From Oscillospiraceae bacterium (lineage in GTDB: Bacteria; Bacillota; Clostridia; Oscillospirales; CAG-272), in NCBI GenBank assembly GCA_015064285.1, contig SVSN01000011.1:1-64000 (forward strand): DNA of 64,000 nt, written 5' to 3'. The notes beneath the pieces were generated by a model that saw only the letters and a program-made list of their open reading frames with translations, had not been told where the DNA came from and did no database searches. The translations under genes were made by a program, and so were the position numbers. Of this stretch, positions 46,497 to 54,405 are shown piece after piece; the first letter of the stretch is position 1; each line of letters begins with the position of its first letter.

Positions 46497-47045
46497 ATGA
46501 AACCCCAAGTATCATTATGGCAGTTGCTCTGCCGCTCCTTTCAGCTCTCCGGTACCACCATCGGCGGCGGTTTCGTCATCATGGCAATGATGGAGAAAAT
46601 CTATGTCCGCAGACTGGGTTGGCTGACCGAAGAAGAAATGCTGGATATCACATCTATTGCCCAGAGCATGCCGGGCGCGGTAGCTGTGAATGCTTCCCTG
46701 TTGACCGGAACACGACTGCGTGGATTGGCAGGTGCGGCTGTGTCACTTCTGGGCTGTATACTGCCGCCTTTCGGTATCATGTGTTTTATTGGCGCTCTGT
46801 ACAGCCTGATCCGCGGCAGCGAAACCATATCGCTCTTTCTGCCGGGCATTCGTATCGGTATCGGACTCTTCCTCAGCAAAATTGCCTTTTCACTGTGCCG
46901 CAGAACACTGACCACCCGCTGTTCCCGTTGTCTGTTTCTCATTTCTCTTACCGGCATGCTGTTTCTGGAAATCCGCAGTACCTGGTTCTTACTGGCAGCC
47001 GGTCTGTTTTCTGTCATACAATATATCGGGAGAAAAAAAGTATGA
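46497..47045 (+). CDS. Chromate transporter family protein, subunit 1
   Basis: SGTTIGGGFVIMAMMEKIYVRRLGWLTEEEMLDITSIAQSMPGAVAVNAS. Confidence 0.92.
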   Translation: MKPQVSLWQLLCRSFQLSGTTIGGGFVIMAMMEKIYVRRLGWLTEEEMLDITSIAQSMPGAVAVNASLLTGTRLRGLAGAAVSLLGCILPPFGIMCFIGALYSLIRGSETISLFLPGIRIGIGLFLSKIAFSLCRRTLTTRCSRCLFLISLTGMLFLEIRSTWFLLAAGLFSVIQYIGRKKV

Positions 47046-47452
47046 ATACACTGCTCTCGCTCTGCGCAGAATTGTTTATCCGTTTTCTGAAAATCGGTGC
47101 GTTCAGTTTTGGCGGCGGTTATGCTTCCCTGACACTGATCCGGGAAGAAGTGGTGGAATCGGCCGGCTGGCTGACAGAAGCGGATTTCACCGGTCTCTGC
47201 GCCATCGCGGAAATCACACCGGGGCCGGTTACACTCAATGCTGCTTCCTTTACAGGCTGGCAGACAGCCGGTCTTGCCGGTGCAGCGGCGGCAACACTGG
47301 GATGTATACTGCCCTCAGTCTGTCTCATTATGCTGCTCGGAAAACTGCTCATCCGCTTTGACAGGCATCCTGCCCTGCAATCGATACTTTCTTCTCTGCG
47401 GCCTGTCATATGCGCCATGGTCGTTTCTGCTGCTGCAGCCATGTTCTTCTGA
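47042..47452 (+). CDS. Chromate transporter family protein, subunit 2 (short C-terminus)
   Basis: KIGAFSFGGGYASLTLIREEVVESAGWLTEADFTGLCAIAEITPGPVTLNAASF; ATGA overlap with subunit 1. Confidence 0.9.
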   Translation: MNTLLSLCAELFIRFLKIGAFSFGGGYASLTLIREEVVESAGWLTEADFTGLCAIAEITPGPVTLNAASFTGWQTAGLAGAAAATLGCILPSVCLIMLLGKLLIRFDRHPALQSILSSLRPVICAMVVSAAAAMFF

Positions 47453-47489
47453 ACAAAGCCGTACTGTCAGATACCTTTTCTGCGCGTCA

Positions 47490-48155
47490 TCACATCAGCG
47501 CCTGGTCATTGATATACAGACGGAAACGCAGTCCCAGTTTTTCGGCGGCTTTCCGGCACAGCACCATCCGTTCCAGGAAAATCTCAAAATATTCCGTCAC
47601 GGAGCTGTACTGTGTTTCTACATCCAGTTTCAGGGCGATCTCGGTTTTTTCCGCATTGATCTGCAGATCGGAACGGATCACCGAATAATTTACCCGGTCA
47701 TGGATATCGAAAGAGGGAATGTCCCGGTTCCGTACCCGGCTGCGGCGCACATCGGATTTGTCCGCCAGAAACAGTGCCGCTGCAATCGGACCGATGGGGA
47801 TCCCGGTCCCTTCGTCATGGTTGCCGATGGCGGTGACAATCTCAGCAATGTCTTCCGCCGGCATGCCCAGTTTATCCAGAATCCGGAACGCCATAACCGC
47901 GCCGCTCTGGGAGTGTTCCGCACGGTTCACCAGATTGCCGATATCATGCAGAAAACCGGCAATTTTCACCAGTTCCACCTGATGCCCGTCATAGTTCAGC
48001 GTCTCCAGAATGTACCCTGCCATTTCCGCCACTTTCGCCACGTGCCCAAAGGAATGATCCGTATAGCCCATGGCTGCCAGCGCCTGATCCGCTTTGGTTA
48101 TATATATGCGAATATTCTCATTGTTTTTGATCTGTTCGTATGTGATCATAAGCAT
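47490..48155 (-). CDS. HD domain-containing phosphohydrolase
   Basis: HSFGHVAKVAEMAG ... IAGFLHDIGN ... IGNHDE HD motifs. Confidence 0.9.
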   Translation of the reverse strand: MLMITYEQIKNNENIRIYITKADQALAAMGYTDHSFGHVAKVAEMAGYILETLNYDGHQVELVKIAGFLHDIGNLVNRAEHSQSGAVMAFRILDKLGMPAEDIAEIVTAIGNHDEGTGIPIGPIAAALFLADKSDVRRSRVRNRDIPSFDIHDRVNYSVIRSDLQINAEKTEIALKLDVETQYSSVTEYFEIFLERMVLCRKAAEKLGLRFRLYINDQALM

Positions 48156-48331
48156 CCTCGTATTATTTTAGTGCAGGACAAAATTTTTCCGTATATATCA
48201 TACCACAAAATGCAGCCGATAGCAAGAGTATGTCCGGATTTCCTGTTCTTTTTCCGGAAATATATTCCTTTGTATAGGATGAACCGGAATGCGCATACTA
48301 TGCATATCCCAAAAGAAATGAGGAAATCAGC

Positions 48332-49057
48332 ATGAAACAAAAACTTTCGGGTATTCTGGCAGTTCTTCTGCTGCTCTCTCTTACTGCCTGCGGCAGAACC
48401 CCATCGGTGGATACAGCAGATGACACAGAATCCCAGACAGAAACTGCCATCGGTATGCCCCAGCAGGAAAACGGCTCCGGCAGCCAGAACGGCAGCCAGA
48501 ATGGCAGCCAGAATGGCAGTCAGAACGGCAGCACAGCCAACGATCAGAACGGCAGCCAGAACGAACAAAACAACGGAGGCACGGATCCCATGAATCCGGA
48601 GCCGGTGGACTCTGTGAAAAGCGCCGAGGATGCTGTGCGCTTTATTTCCAACAACCTCTATTCCCTCTGCAGCGAAGTATTGCCCATGGCTGTGGAAACC
48701 CGGGCGCTGGATCTGAGTGATGCGGATGCCGTACAGTACAACACAGGTCTGGCAAATACAGACGGCATCACAGACATCGTTCTGTCGGAATCGGCTGTCG
48801 GCTCCTTTGCCTATTCTCTGGTATATGTCCGTACCGACGGCTCCAACACCGACGCCATCCATCAGTCTCTGCAGGACAGCATTGATCCCCGGAAATGGGT
48901 CTGCGTAGAAGCAGAAGCGGTCAATTCCATCCGGCTGGACGACGATATCTGCGTGGTCATGGGTTCTGCGGAACAGGTGGACACCATCAGCGCATCTCTC
49001 CGGCAGGCGGCGGAAGGCGTATTTGAACAGGTTGGAGACCCTATGACCGTGCTGTAA
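48332..49057 (+). CDS. DUF4358-like lipoprotein with Asn/Gly/Ser/Gln linker
   Basis: Lipobox LTACGRT; NGSQ repeat linker; C-terminal domain resembling DUF4358. Confidence 0.65.
   Translation: MKQKLSGILAVLLLLSLTACGRTPSVDTADDTESQTETAIGMPQQENGSGSQNGSQNGSQNGSQNGSTANDQNGSQNEQNNGGTDPMNPEPVDSVKSAEDAVRFISNNLYSLCSEVLPMAVETRALDLSDADAVQYNTGLANTDGITDIVLSESAVGSFAYSLVYVRTDGSNTDAIHQSLQDSIDPRKWVCVEAEAVNSIRLDDDICVVMGSAEQVDTISASLRQAAEGVFEQVGDPMTVL
48477..48533 (+). repeat. 12-nt in-frame microsatellite (GGCAGCCAGAAC/T)n encoding GSQN
   Basis: Direct reading: about 4.5 consecutive units. Confidence 0.85.
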
Positions 49058-49088
49058 AGATCCTGTGGAAAACCGGATAGAACAAAAG

Positions 49089-49120
49089 AAAGGGGAAATC
49101 CGCTGCGGAAATCCCCTTTT
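49089..49120 (+). terminator. Terminator after the lipoprotein gene
   Basis: AAAGGGGA...TCCCCTTTT. Confidence 0.7.
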
Positions 49121-49133
49121 CCTGTTTTGCCTG

Positions 49134-50834
49134 TCAGCAGTCTTCCCTCTTTTCCAGCCACGTGTCATCCTTGGTAGAAACATTGTCCGCCGTGGTAATA
49201 TCGGTGCATCTGCGCAGCATAATATCATACAGATTGGTATCCACTGCCTCACTGAACCGCTTACAGGAGCAGTTTTCAAATCGGTTGTCGTGGATATTCA
49301 CGTTCCGGGCTGCATTGACAAAAATCCCGCTGTTGCCGCAGTTCCTGAACAGATTGTGGTGGATGTGGATCCCATCGTGTACTCCGGCCGGGTAGTTGTC
49401 CGCATCCACATCATGGCTGGCTTTCACCACAACCGCACCCATGTTGGCCGCACTGCCGTTGATGCCGCATTTTTCAAAGACACAGTTCCGGATCTCCACA
49501 TTTTTGGACGGTCCCACTTCATACCATACCCGGATATCGGGGGACACAATGATGCCCGGCAGGGACATGCCATAGATCCGGCAGTTTTCCACAAGCATAT
49601 TCCAGGACTGGAGTAAGAAGCCTCTGGCTCTGGTGTGGGTCACTGTACAGTTTTCCAGATGCACGGAAGCGAAAAATGCCTCGTTGGCCAGAATATCCCC
49701 CACACCCACTTCGCCTGTAACCAGATCCACATCCGCCATGCCGTCCTTGTAACCGGTCAGATGGAGTTTCCCTTTCTCCAGGAAAGTATTCCGGTCGTAC
49801 ACAACAATGTTGTCGCCACCCTGTGCCCACAGTGGGCCGAGTTTCCCCGGCTCCATGGCACGGTTGCGGTATATGCAGTGCATCTTTCCTGCGGCAGGAT
49901 CCCAGCTTTCCACTTCCCCGGCGGTACTGTGGATATTCAGCGCATCATCGCCCAGCCCCACAAAATCACAGTCCTTCATATGCAGATATCCGGAAAGACC
50001 GGTTACATGAATCCCGTCTGCATTGGCGGCATACAGAGCGTGATCTCCCTCCGGTGCGCGGATACTGAACTTTTCAAACGTGAAATCGGAACAGCGGGGC
50101 GTGATAACAGCACCCATACTGGTACAGCGCTGGATCTCGATCTGCTGCAGACGCACGTTATGGCACCCGGCAAAATGATACACAGTGCTGCCGTAAATCA
50201 GGTACCGGTACAGAACCCTGTGGCCGATGGTCAGGCGGGACAGATCCCATCTTTCCGGCATGAAAATGCGCACCCGGTTGTTCCCCAGATGTTCGTATCT
50301 GGTTCCGGTAAATTTCACCCGTTCCTTCCCGTTTTCGTCGATCAGGGTTTCTTTTACAATCCGGTCGTAGGTTTCAATCACATAATCCGGCGTGCCTTCT
50401 TCGTCACAGGTGTCCGTTCCCCAGAAATGTTCCCAGCCGGTTATGGGGAACTGCGGATCGATATCCACATCGTACGTGTGGTTTTCGTTGTCCACAGACA
50501 CAACCCGTCCGGCACAGCTGGTGGGGTTATCGGTAGTCCAGGTCAGATCCCGGAAGGTCAGATCCCGGCAATTCCGGCAGTTGAAACCGTTGTTGTTCTC
50601 CGCCGGATCATCCCAGGGAGTAAAGTGCGTCAGAAACACCGTTCCGGGTTCTCCGCACACCGTAAGCCCGTTTTTGCCTTCGATCACCACCGGTTTTGAC
50701 CAGAAATACCGTCCGGCCGGAAAAAATACCTCACAGTCATCCGGCAGGTCTGCAAAGAATTTTATCAGTGCCTCTGTCAGACAGATCCCGCTATCCGCCG
50801 GAATACCTCTGTCCGCCGCGTTGATACGTTTCAT
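49134..50834 (-). CDS. Right-handed parallel beta-helix protein, GH110 (alpha-1,3-galactosidase)-like
   Basis: Beta-helix repeats; LHMKDCDFVGLGDDALNIHSTAG resembles the GH110 catalytic region. Confidence 0.7.
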   Translation of the reverse strand: MKRINAADRGIPADSGICLTEALIKFFADLPDDCEVFFPAGRYFWSKPVVIEGKNGLTVCGEPGTVFLTHFTPWDDPAENNNGFNCRNCRDLTFRDLTWTTDNPTSCAGRVVSVDNENHTYDVDIDPQFPITGWEHFWGTDTCDEEGTPDYVIETYDRIVKETLIDENGKERVKFTGTRYEHLGNNRVRIFMPERWDLSRLTIGHRVLYRYLIYGSTVYHFAGCHNVRLQQIEIQRCTSMGAVITPRCSDFTFEKFSIRAPEGDHALYAANADGIHVTGLSGYLHMKDCDFVGLGDDALNIHSTAGEVESWDPAAGKMHCIYRNRAMEPGKLGPLWAQGGDNIVVYDRNTFLEKGKLHLTGYKDGMADVDLVTGEVGVGDILANEAFFASVHLENCTVTHTRARGFLLQSWNMLVENCRIYGMSLPGIIVSPDIRVWYEVGPSKNVEIRNCVFEKCGINGSAANMGAVVVKASHDVDADNYPAGVHDGIHIHHNLFRNCGNSGIFVNAARNVNIHDNRFENCSCKRFSEAVDTNLYDIMLRRCTDITTADNVSTKDDTWLEKREDC

Positions 50835-50928
50835 AAAAGAACCCCCTTACTCTGTTCGGAACTATAAATTCTGCCTAAAGAGTACCATATTTTTTCAGTT
50901 CTGTCAATGCCTGTACAAAATTTCCGGC

Positions 50929-50957
50929 TTGACCGTATCCGGAAATTATGGTATACT
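50929..50957 (+). promoter_or_regulatory. Promoter of birA
   Basis: TTGACC-17 bp-TATACT. Confidence 0.7.
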
Positions 50958-50996
50958 GACGGAAAGATTCTATATTATAGTCACCAAAGGTTGTTT

Positions 50997-51773
50997 ATGC
51001 TGTCTGCATCTGCTATTGAAAAACATCTGCGCCACTCCCTTCCGCTGATCCGCATCCTCCCTTCAACGCCTTCCACCAATTCGCTCTGCCGGACACTGGC
51101 GGAAGAAGGCGGAAAAGAAGGTTCTCTTATCCTCGCGGATCACCAGACAGCCGGTCGCGGACGCATGGGCCGCAGCTTTTTCTCACCGCAGGGTACCGGG
51201 CTGTACATGAGTCTTCTGCTCCGGCCTGCCATTGCCCCGGCGGACGCTCTTTCCATCACCACCTGCGCCGCTGTATGTGTCTGTGAAGCCATAGAAGCCC
51301 TCTCCGGTCGTTCCGCCGCCATCAAATGGGTGAACGACATTTACATGGACGGCAAAAAGGTATGCGGTATCCTGACCGAAGCCGCTTTTGCCACGGACGG
51401 TTCTGCCCTGCGGTATGCGGTGCTGGGGATCGGCGTAAATGCGGCACCGCCCAAAGAAGATTTCCCGGCTGAACTGGCAAATATTGCTTCGTATGTGTTT
51501 GCCGGATCCGAAGGGGACATGCGTCCTTTGCTGGCGGCAGAGATCGTGAACCGCTTTTTCGATTACTATCCCCGTCTGGCGGAAAAACCGTTTTATCCGG
51601 AATACCGCAGCCGGCTCTTTCTCCGGGGACAGCCTGTACAGATTTTATGGGGGAACGGCAGCGGCAGCGGTGTCTGTCTGGATGTAGACCGGGATTTCCG
51701 GCTGCTGATCCAACGGGATGACGGTTCCCTGGAAACCATATCCTCCGGCGAAGTCAGCGTAAAACCGTTCTGA
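50997..51773 (+). CDS. birA: Biotin--[acetyl-CoA-carboxylase] ligase (no N-terminal HTH)
   Basis: STNSLCRTLAEEG, ADHQTAGRGRMGRSFFSPQGTGLYMSLLLRP, IKWVNDIYMDGKKVCGILTEA. Confidence 0.95.
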   Translation: MLSASAIEKHLRHSLPLIRILPSTPSTNSLCRTLAEEGGKEGSLILADHQTAGRGRMGRSFFSPQGTGLYMSLLLRPAIAPADALSITTCAAVCVCEAIEALSGRSAAIKWVNDIYMDGKKVCGILTEAAFATDGSALRYAVLGIGVNAAPPKEDFPAELANIASYVFAGSEGDMRPLLAAEIVNRFFDYYPRLAEKPFYPEYRSRLFLRGQPVQILWGNGSGSGVCLDVDRDFRLLIQRDDGSLETISSGEVSVKPF

Positions 51774-51809
51774 ACTGCGCCGGATTCAATTCATTACACA
51801 GGAGACACC

Positions 51810-52703
51810 ATGACCAAGAGCCAACCCCGCCGCCGGAGAAAAATCCTGCCGGTACTGTTCCTGCTTCTGCTGATTCTGCTTCTGCTGACCGCTTTTTCCG
51901 AATCCCTGCGCACGGTACGGTACACAGCCGTCACCGACAAACTCACCGGCCCCGTCCGGATAGCATTGCTTACCGATCTGCACAGCAGTTATTACGGCGA
52001 AAAGCAGGCGGATCTGCTGCATGCCATTCAGGAAGCCGCGCCGGATCTGATTTGTCTGGCAGGCGATATTTTTGATGATAAGATCTCCCATCAGGGTACC
52101 ATGGATCTGCTGGACGGCATTGCGGACCGGTACCCCTGCTACTATGTTACCGGCAATCACGAACATTGGTCGGAAGAGGTTCATATCCTGAACGGACTGC
52201 TGGTTTCTTACGGCGTGACTGTACTGGCCGGCGATACGGCAGAAGTATCTGTCCGTGACCAGACCATCACCATCAGCGGTATTGACGACCCCACCGGTTT
52301 TCTTGCCGAAGGCATACCGGGTACACCGGATCCGGACACATGGTACGGACAGCTGGCACTGACAGAAGAAGCAGTAGCAGACAGTCCGTATTATGCCATA
52401 CTTCTTTCCCACCGTCCGGAAAAAACGGAAGAATACCGCAGCAGTCCCTTTGATCTGGTACTGTCCGGTCATGCCCACGGGGGACAGATACGGATCCCCT
52501 TCCTGCTAAACGGTCTGTTTGCACCGGGGCAGGGGTATTTCCCGGCATATGCAGGCGGTGAATATCTTCTGGATGACACGACCCTGATCGTCAGCCGGGG
52601 ACTGTGCATAAACGATCTACCCCGGGTCTTCAACCGCCCTGAGCTGGTGGTGATCGATCTCGTTCCGCAGTATAACAATTCCCAAAAGGAGGACAACCCA
52701 TGA
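51810..52703 (+). CDS. Metallophosphoesterase (membrane-anchored, YaeI/YkuE-like)
   Basis: IALLTDLHSSYYG, CLAGDIFDD, VTGNHEHW, VLSGHAHGGQIR. Confidence 0.92.
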   Translation: MTKSQPRRRRKILPVLFLLLLILLLLTAFSESLRTVRYTAVTDKLTGPVRIALLTDLHSSYYGEKQADLLHAIQEAAPDLICLAGDIFDDKISHQGTMDLLDGIADRYPCYYVTGNHEHWSEEVHILNGLLVSYGVTVLAGDTAEVSVRDQTITISGIDDPTGFLAEGIPGTPDPDTWYGQLALTEEAVADSPYYAILLSHRPEKTEEYRSSPFDLVLSGHAHGGQIRIPFLLNGLFAPGQGYFPAYAGGEYLLDDTTLIVSRGLCINDLPRVFNRPELVVIDLVPQYNNSQKEDNP

Positions 52704-54322
52704 TTTCCTTTCAGCATAAACTTCCTGCCATGCATGTGGACGGGAAAAACAACGGCACCTATAACAACTGGGAGCTGGTTATGCCCGGGGTACTGACCAC
52801 TACAGATCCCCGCCTGGGAGAATTTCTCCACCAGCTTCATAACATCATAGCGGATGACCGCCGGCTGGTATTTATTGACAACAGAAAACTGTGCTGTTCT
52901 CTGAACTGGATCCGGGATCATGTACATCAGATGAAGGCTTTCAAGCACTGGGAATACGATATCCGGTCTTTCCTGGATTTTATTCTGGATACCCAGCGGG
53001 AAGACGGACAGTTTTTTGAGCTGATCAAGCAGCTGGACGATGGTCACTGGCAGTTTGTGCATCCGGAAAGCCGGATTCTGTACGGGGAAGACAATCTGGC
53101 CCTGGTACGGCTGGAAATCGAAGCGGATATCGAATATCTGGTAGTGGAAGGCGCACTTCAGGTATACCGGGTCACCGGCGACCGGATATGGCTGGAATCC
53201 ATTCTCCCCAAGCTGGAAAAAGGAATTGATTACATGACCTCCCATCCAGACCGCTGGGATGCCGATTACGGTCTGTGCAAACGGGCATTTACCATTGACA
53301 CCTGGGATTTTGCTTACGGAAAACCGGGTACCAACCGAAAGATCGAAGCGGATACCCCTATGTCCATTCACCACGGAGACAACACCGGCGTATACCAGGC
53401 GATGCGTACCCTTGCCCGGATGAACCGGATGTTGGGATACGAATACAAGGCCATGGTCTGGGAAGACAGAGCCGCCGGACTGCGTGAAAACATCATGCGC
53501 CATCTCTGGAACGGCAGGTTCTTCACCCATATGATCCATCTGAATCATCACGGCGCGGACGACCGGGAAGAAGAAAGGCTTTCCCTTTCCAATGCTTATG
53601 CGCTGCACAGAGAACTTCTGACCACCGAGGAGTGCCGCAGCATCCTTGCAGAATACATAAAGCGGCGGGAAACCACAAACACCTTTGCGGAATGGTACTC
53701 CATTGATCCCCCGTACCCGGATTTCAACGGATATAAACCCGGCAGATATGTCAACGGCGCCATCTCTCCCTTTACGGCAGGGGAACTGGCCAAAGGCGCT
53801 TTCCAAAACGGGTATGAAGCCTATGGCTGGGACATTATAGTACGGTTTATGGAACTGCTGGAACGGGACGGCAGCATCTATTTCCTGTACGACCCCCATA
53901 CAGAAGAACCCCAGGGCGGCGGTCCCAGCGGTTGGGGAGCAGCTGCACTGCTTTCTGCCGTAGATGAAGGTCTGGCAGGCATTGAGGATCTGGACACAGG
54001 ATACAGAAAAATCCGTTTTTCTCCCCGGTTTCCCGTAACGCCCTACACAGAACTGCGGTATATCACCGGCTACGAAAAAACGGATGTGACCGTGGATCTG
54101 CGGTGGATCCTTACAGAAGAAGGTATGCGCTACCGGCTGACCTCTCCGGCGCAGAACGTCCAGTGCCATCTGTACATTCCCGCCGGCAGAACAGTGAAAA
54201 ACATCACTGTCGGCGGTACGGAAATCCCCTACACCATCACGCTCACAGGGGAATCCGTTTATGCGGACTTTGAAGCCGCGCCTGCCGGTGTGCTGGACGT
54301 GGAAGTTTATTTTATGCCATAA
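52700..54322 (+). CDS. (alpha/alpha)6-barrel glycosidase-like protein
   Basis: NWIRDHVHQMKAFKHWEYDIRSFLDFILDTQREDGQF, WEDRAAGLRENIMRHLWNGRFF, GAISPFTAGELAKGAF; 4-nt overlap with the upstream gene. Confidence 0.65.
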   Translation: MISFQHKLPAMHVDGKNNGTYNNWELVMPGVLTTTDPRLGEFLHQLHNIIADDRRLVFIDNRKLCCSLNWIRDHVHQMKAFKHWEYDIRSFLDFILDTQREDGQFFELIKQLDDGHWQFVHPESRILYGEDNLALVRLEIEADIEYLVVEGALQVYRVTGDRIWLESILPKLEKGIDYMTSHPDRWDADYGLCKRAFTIDTWDFAYGKPGTNRKIEADTPMSIHHGDNTGVYQAMRTLARMNRMLGYEYKAMVWEDRAAGLRENIMRHLWNGRFFTHMIHLNHHGADDREEERLSLSNAYALHRELLTTEECRSILAEYIKRRETTNTFAEWYSIDPPYPDFNGYKPGRYVNGAISPFTAGELAKGAFQNGYEAYGWDIIVRFMELLERDGSIYFLYDPHTEEPQGGGPSGWGAAALLSAVDEGLAGIEDLDTGYRKIRFSPRFPVTPYTELRYITGYEKTDVTVDLRWILTEEGMRYRLTSPAQNVQCHLYIPAGRTVKNITVGGTEIPYTITLTGESVYADFEAAPAGVLDVEVYFMP

Positions 54323-54365
54323 AAAAACGGGTATCTCCTGAACTCTGCGGGAGATATCCGTTTTT
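54322..54365 (+). terminator. Terminator
   Basis: ACGGGTATCTCC...GGAGATATCCGTTTTT. Confidence 0.85.
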
Positions 54366-54405
54366 ACGTATCTGTATACTATCTGCAGATTCCCCTGCCC
54401 CGGAA

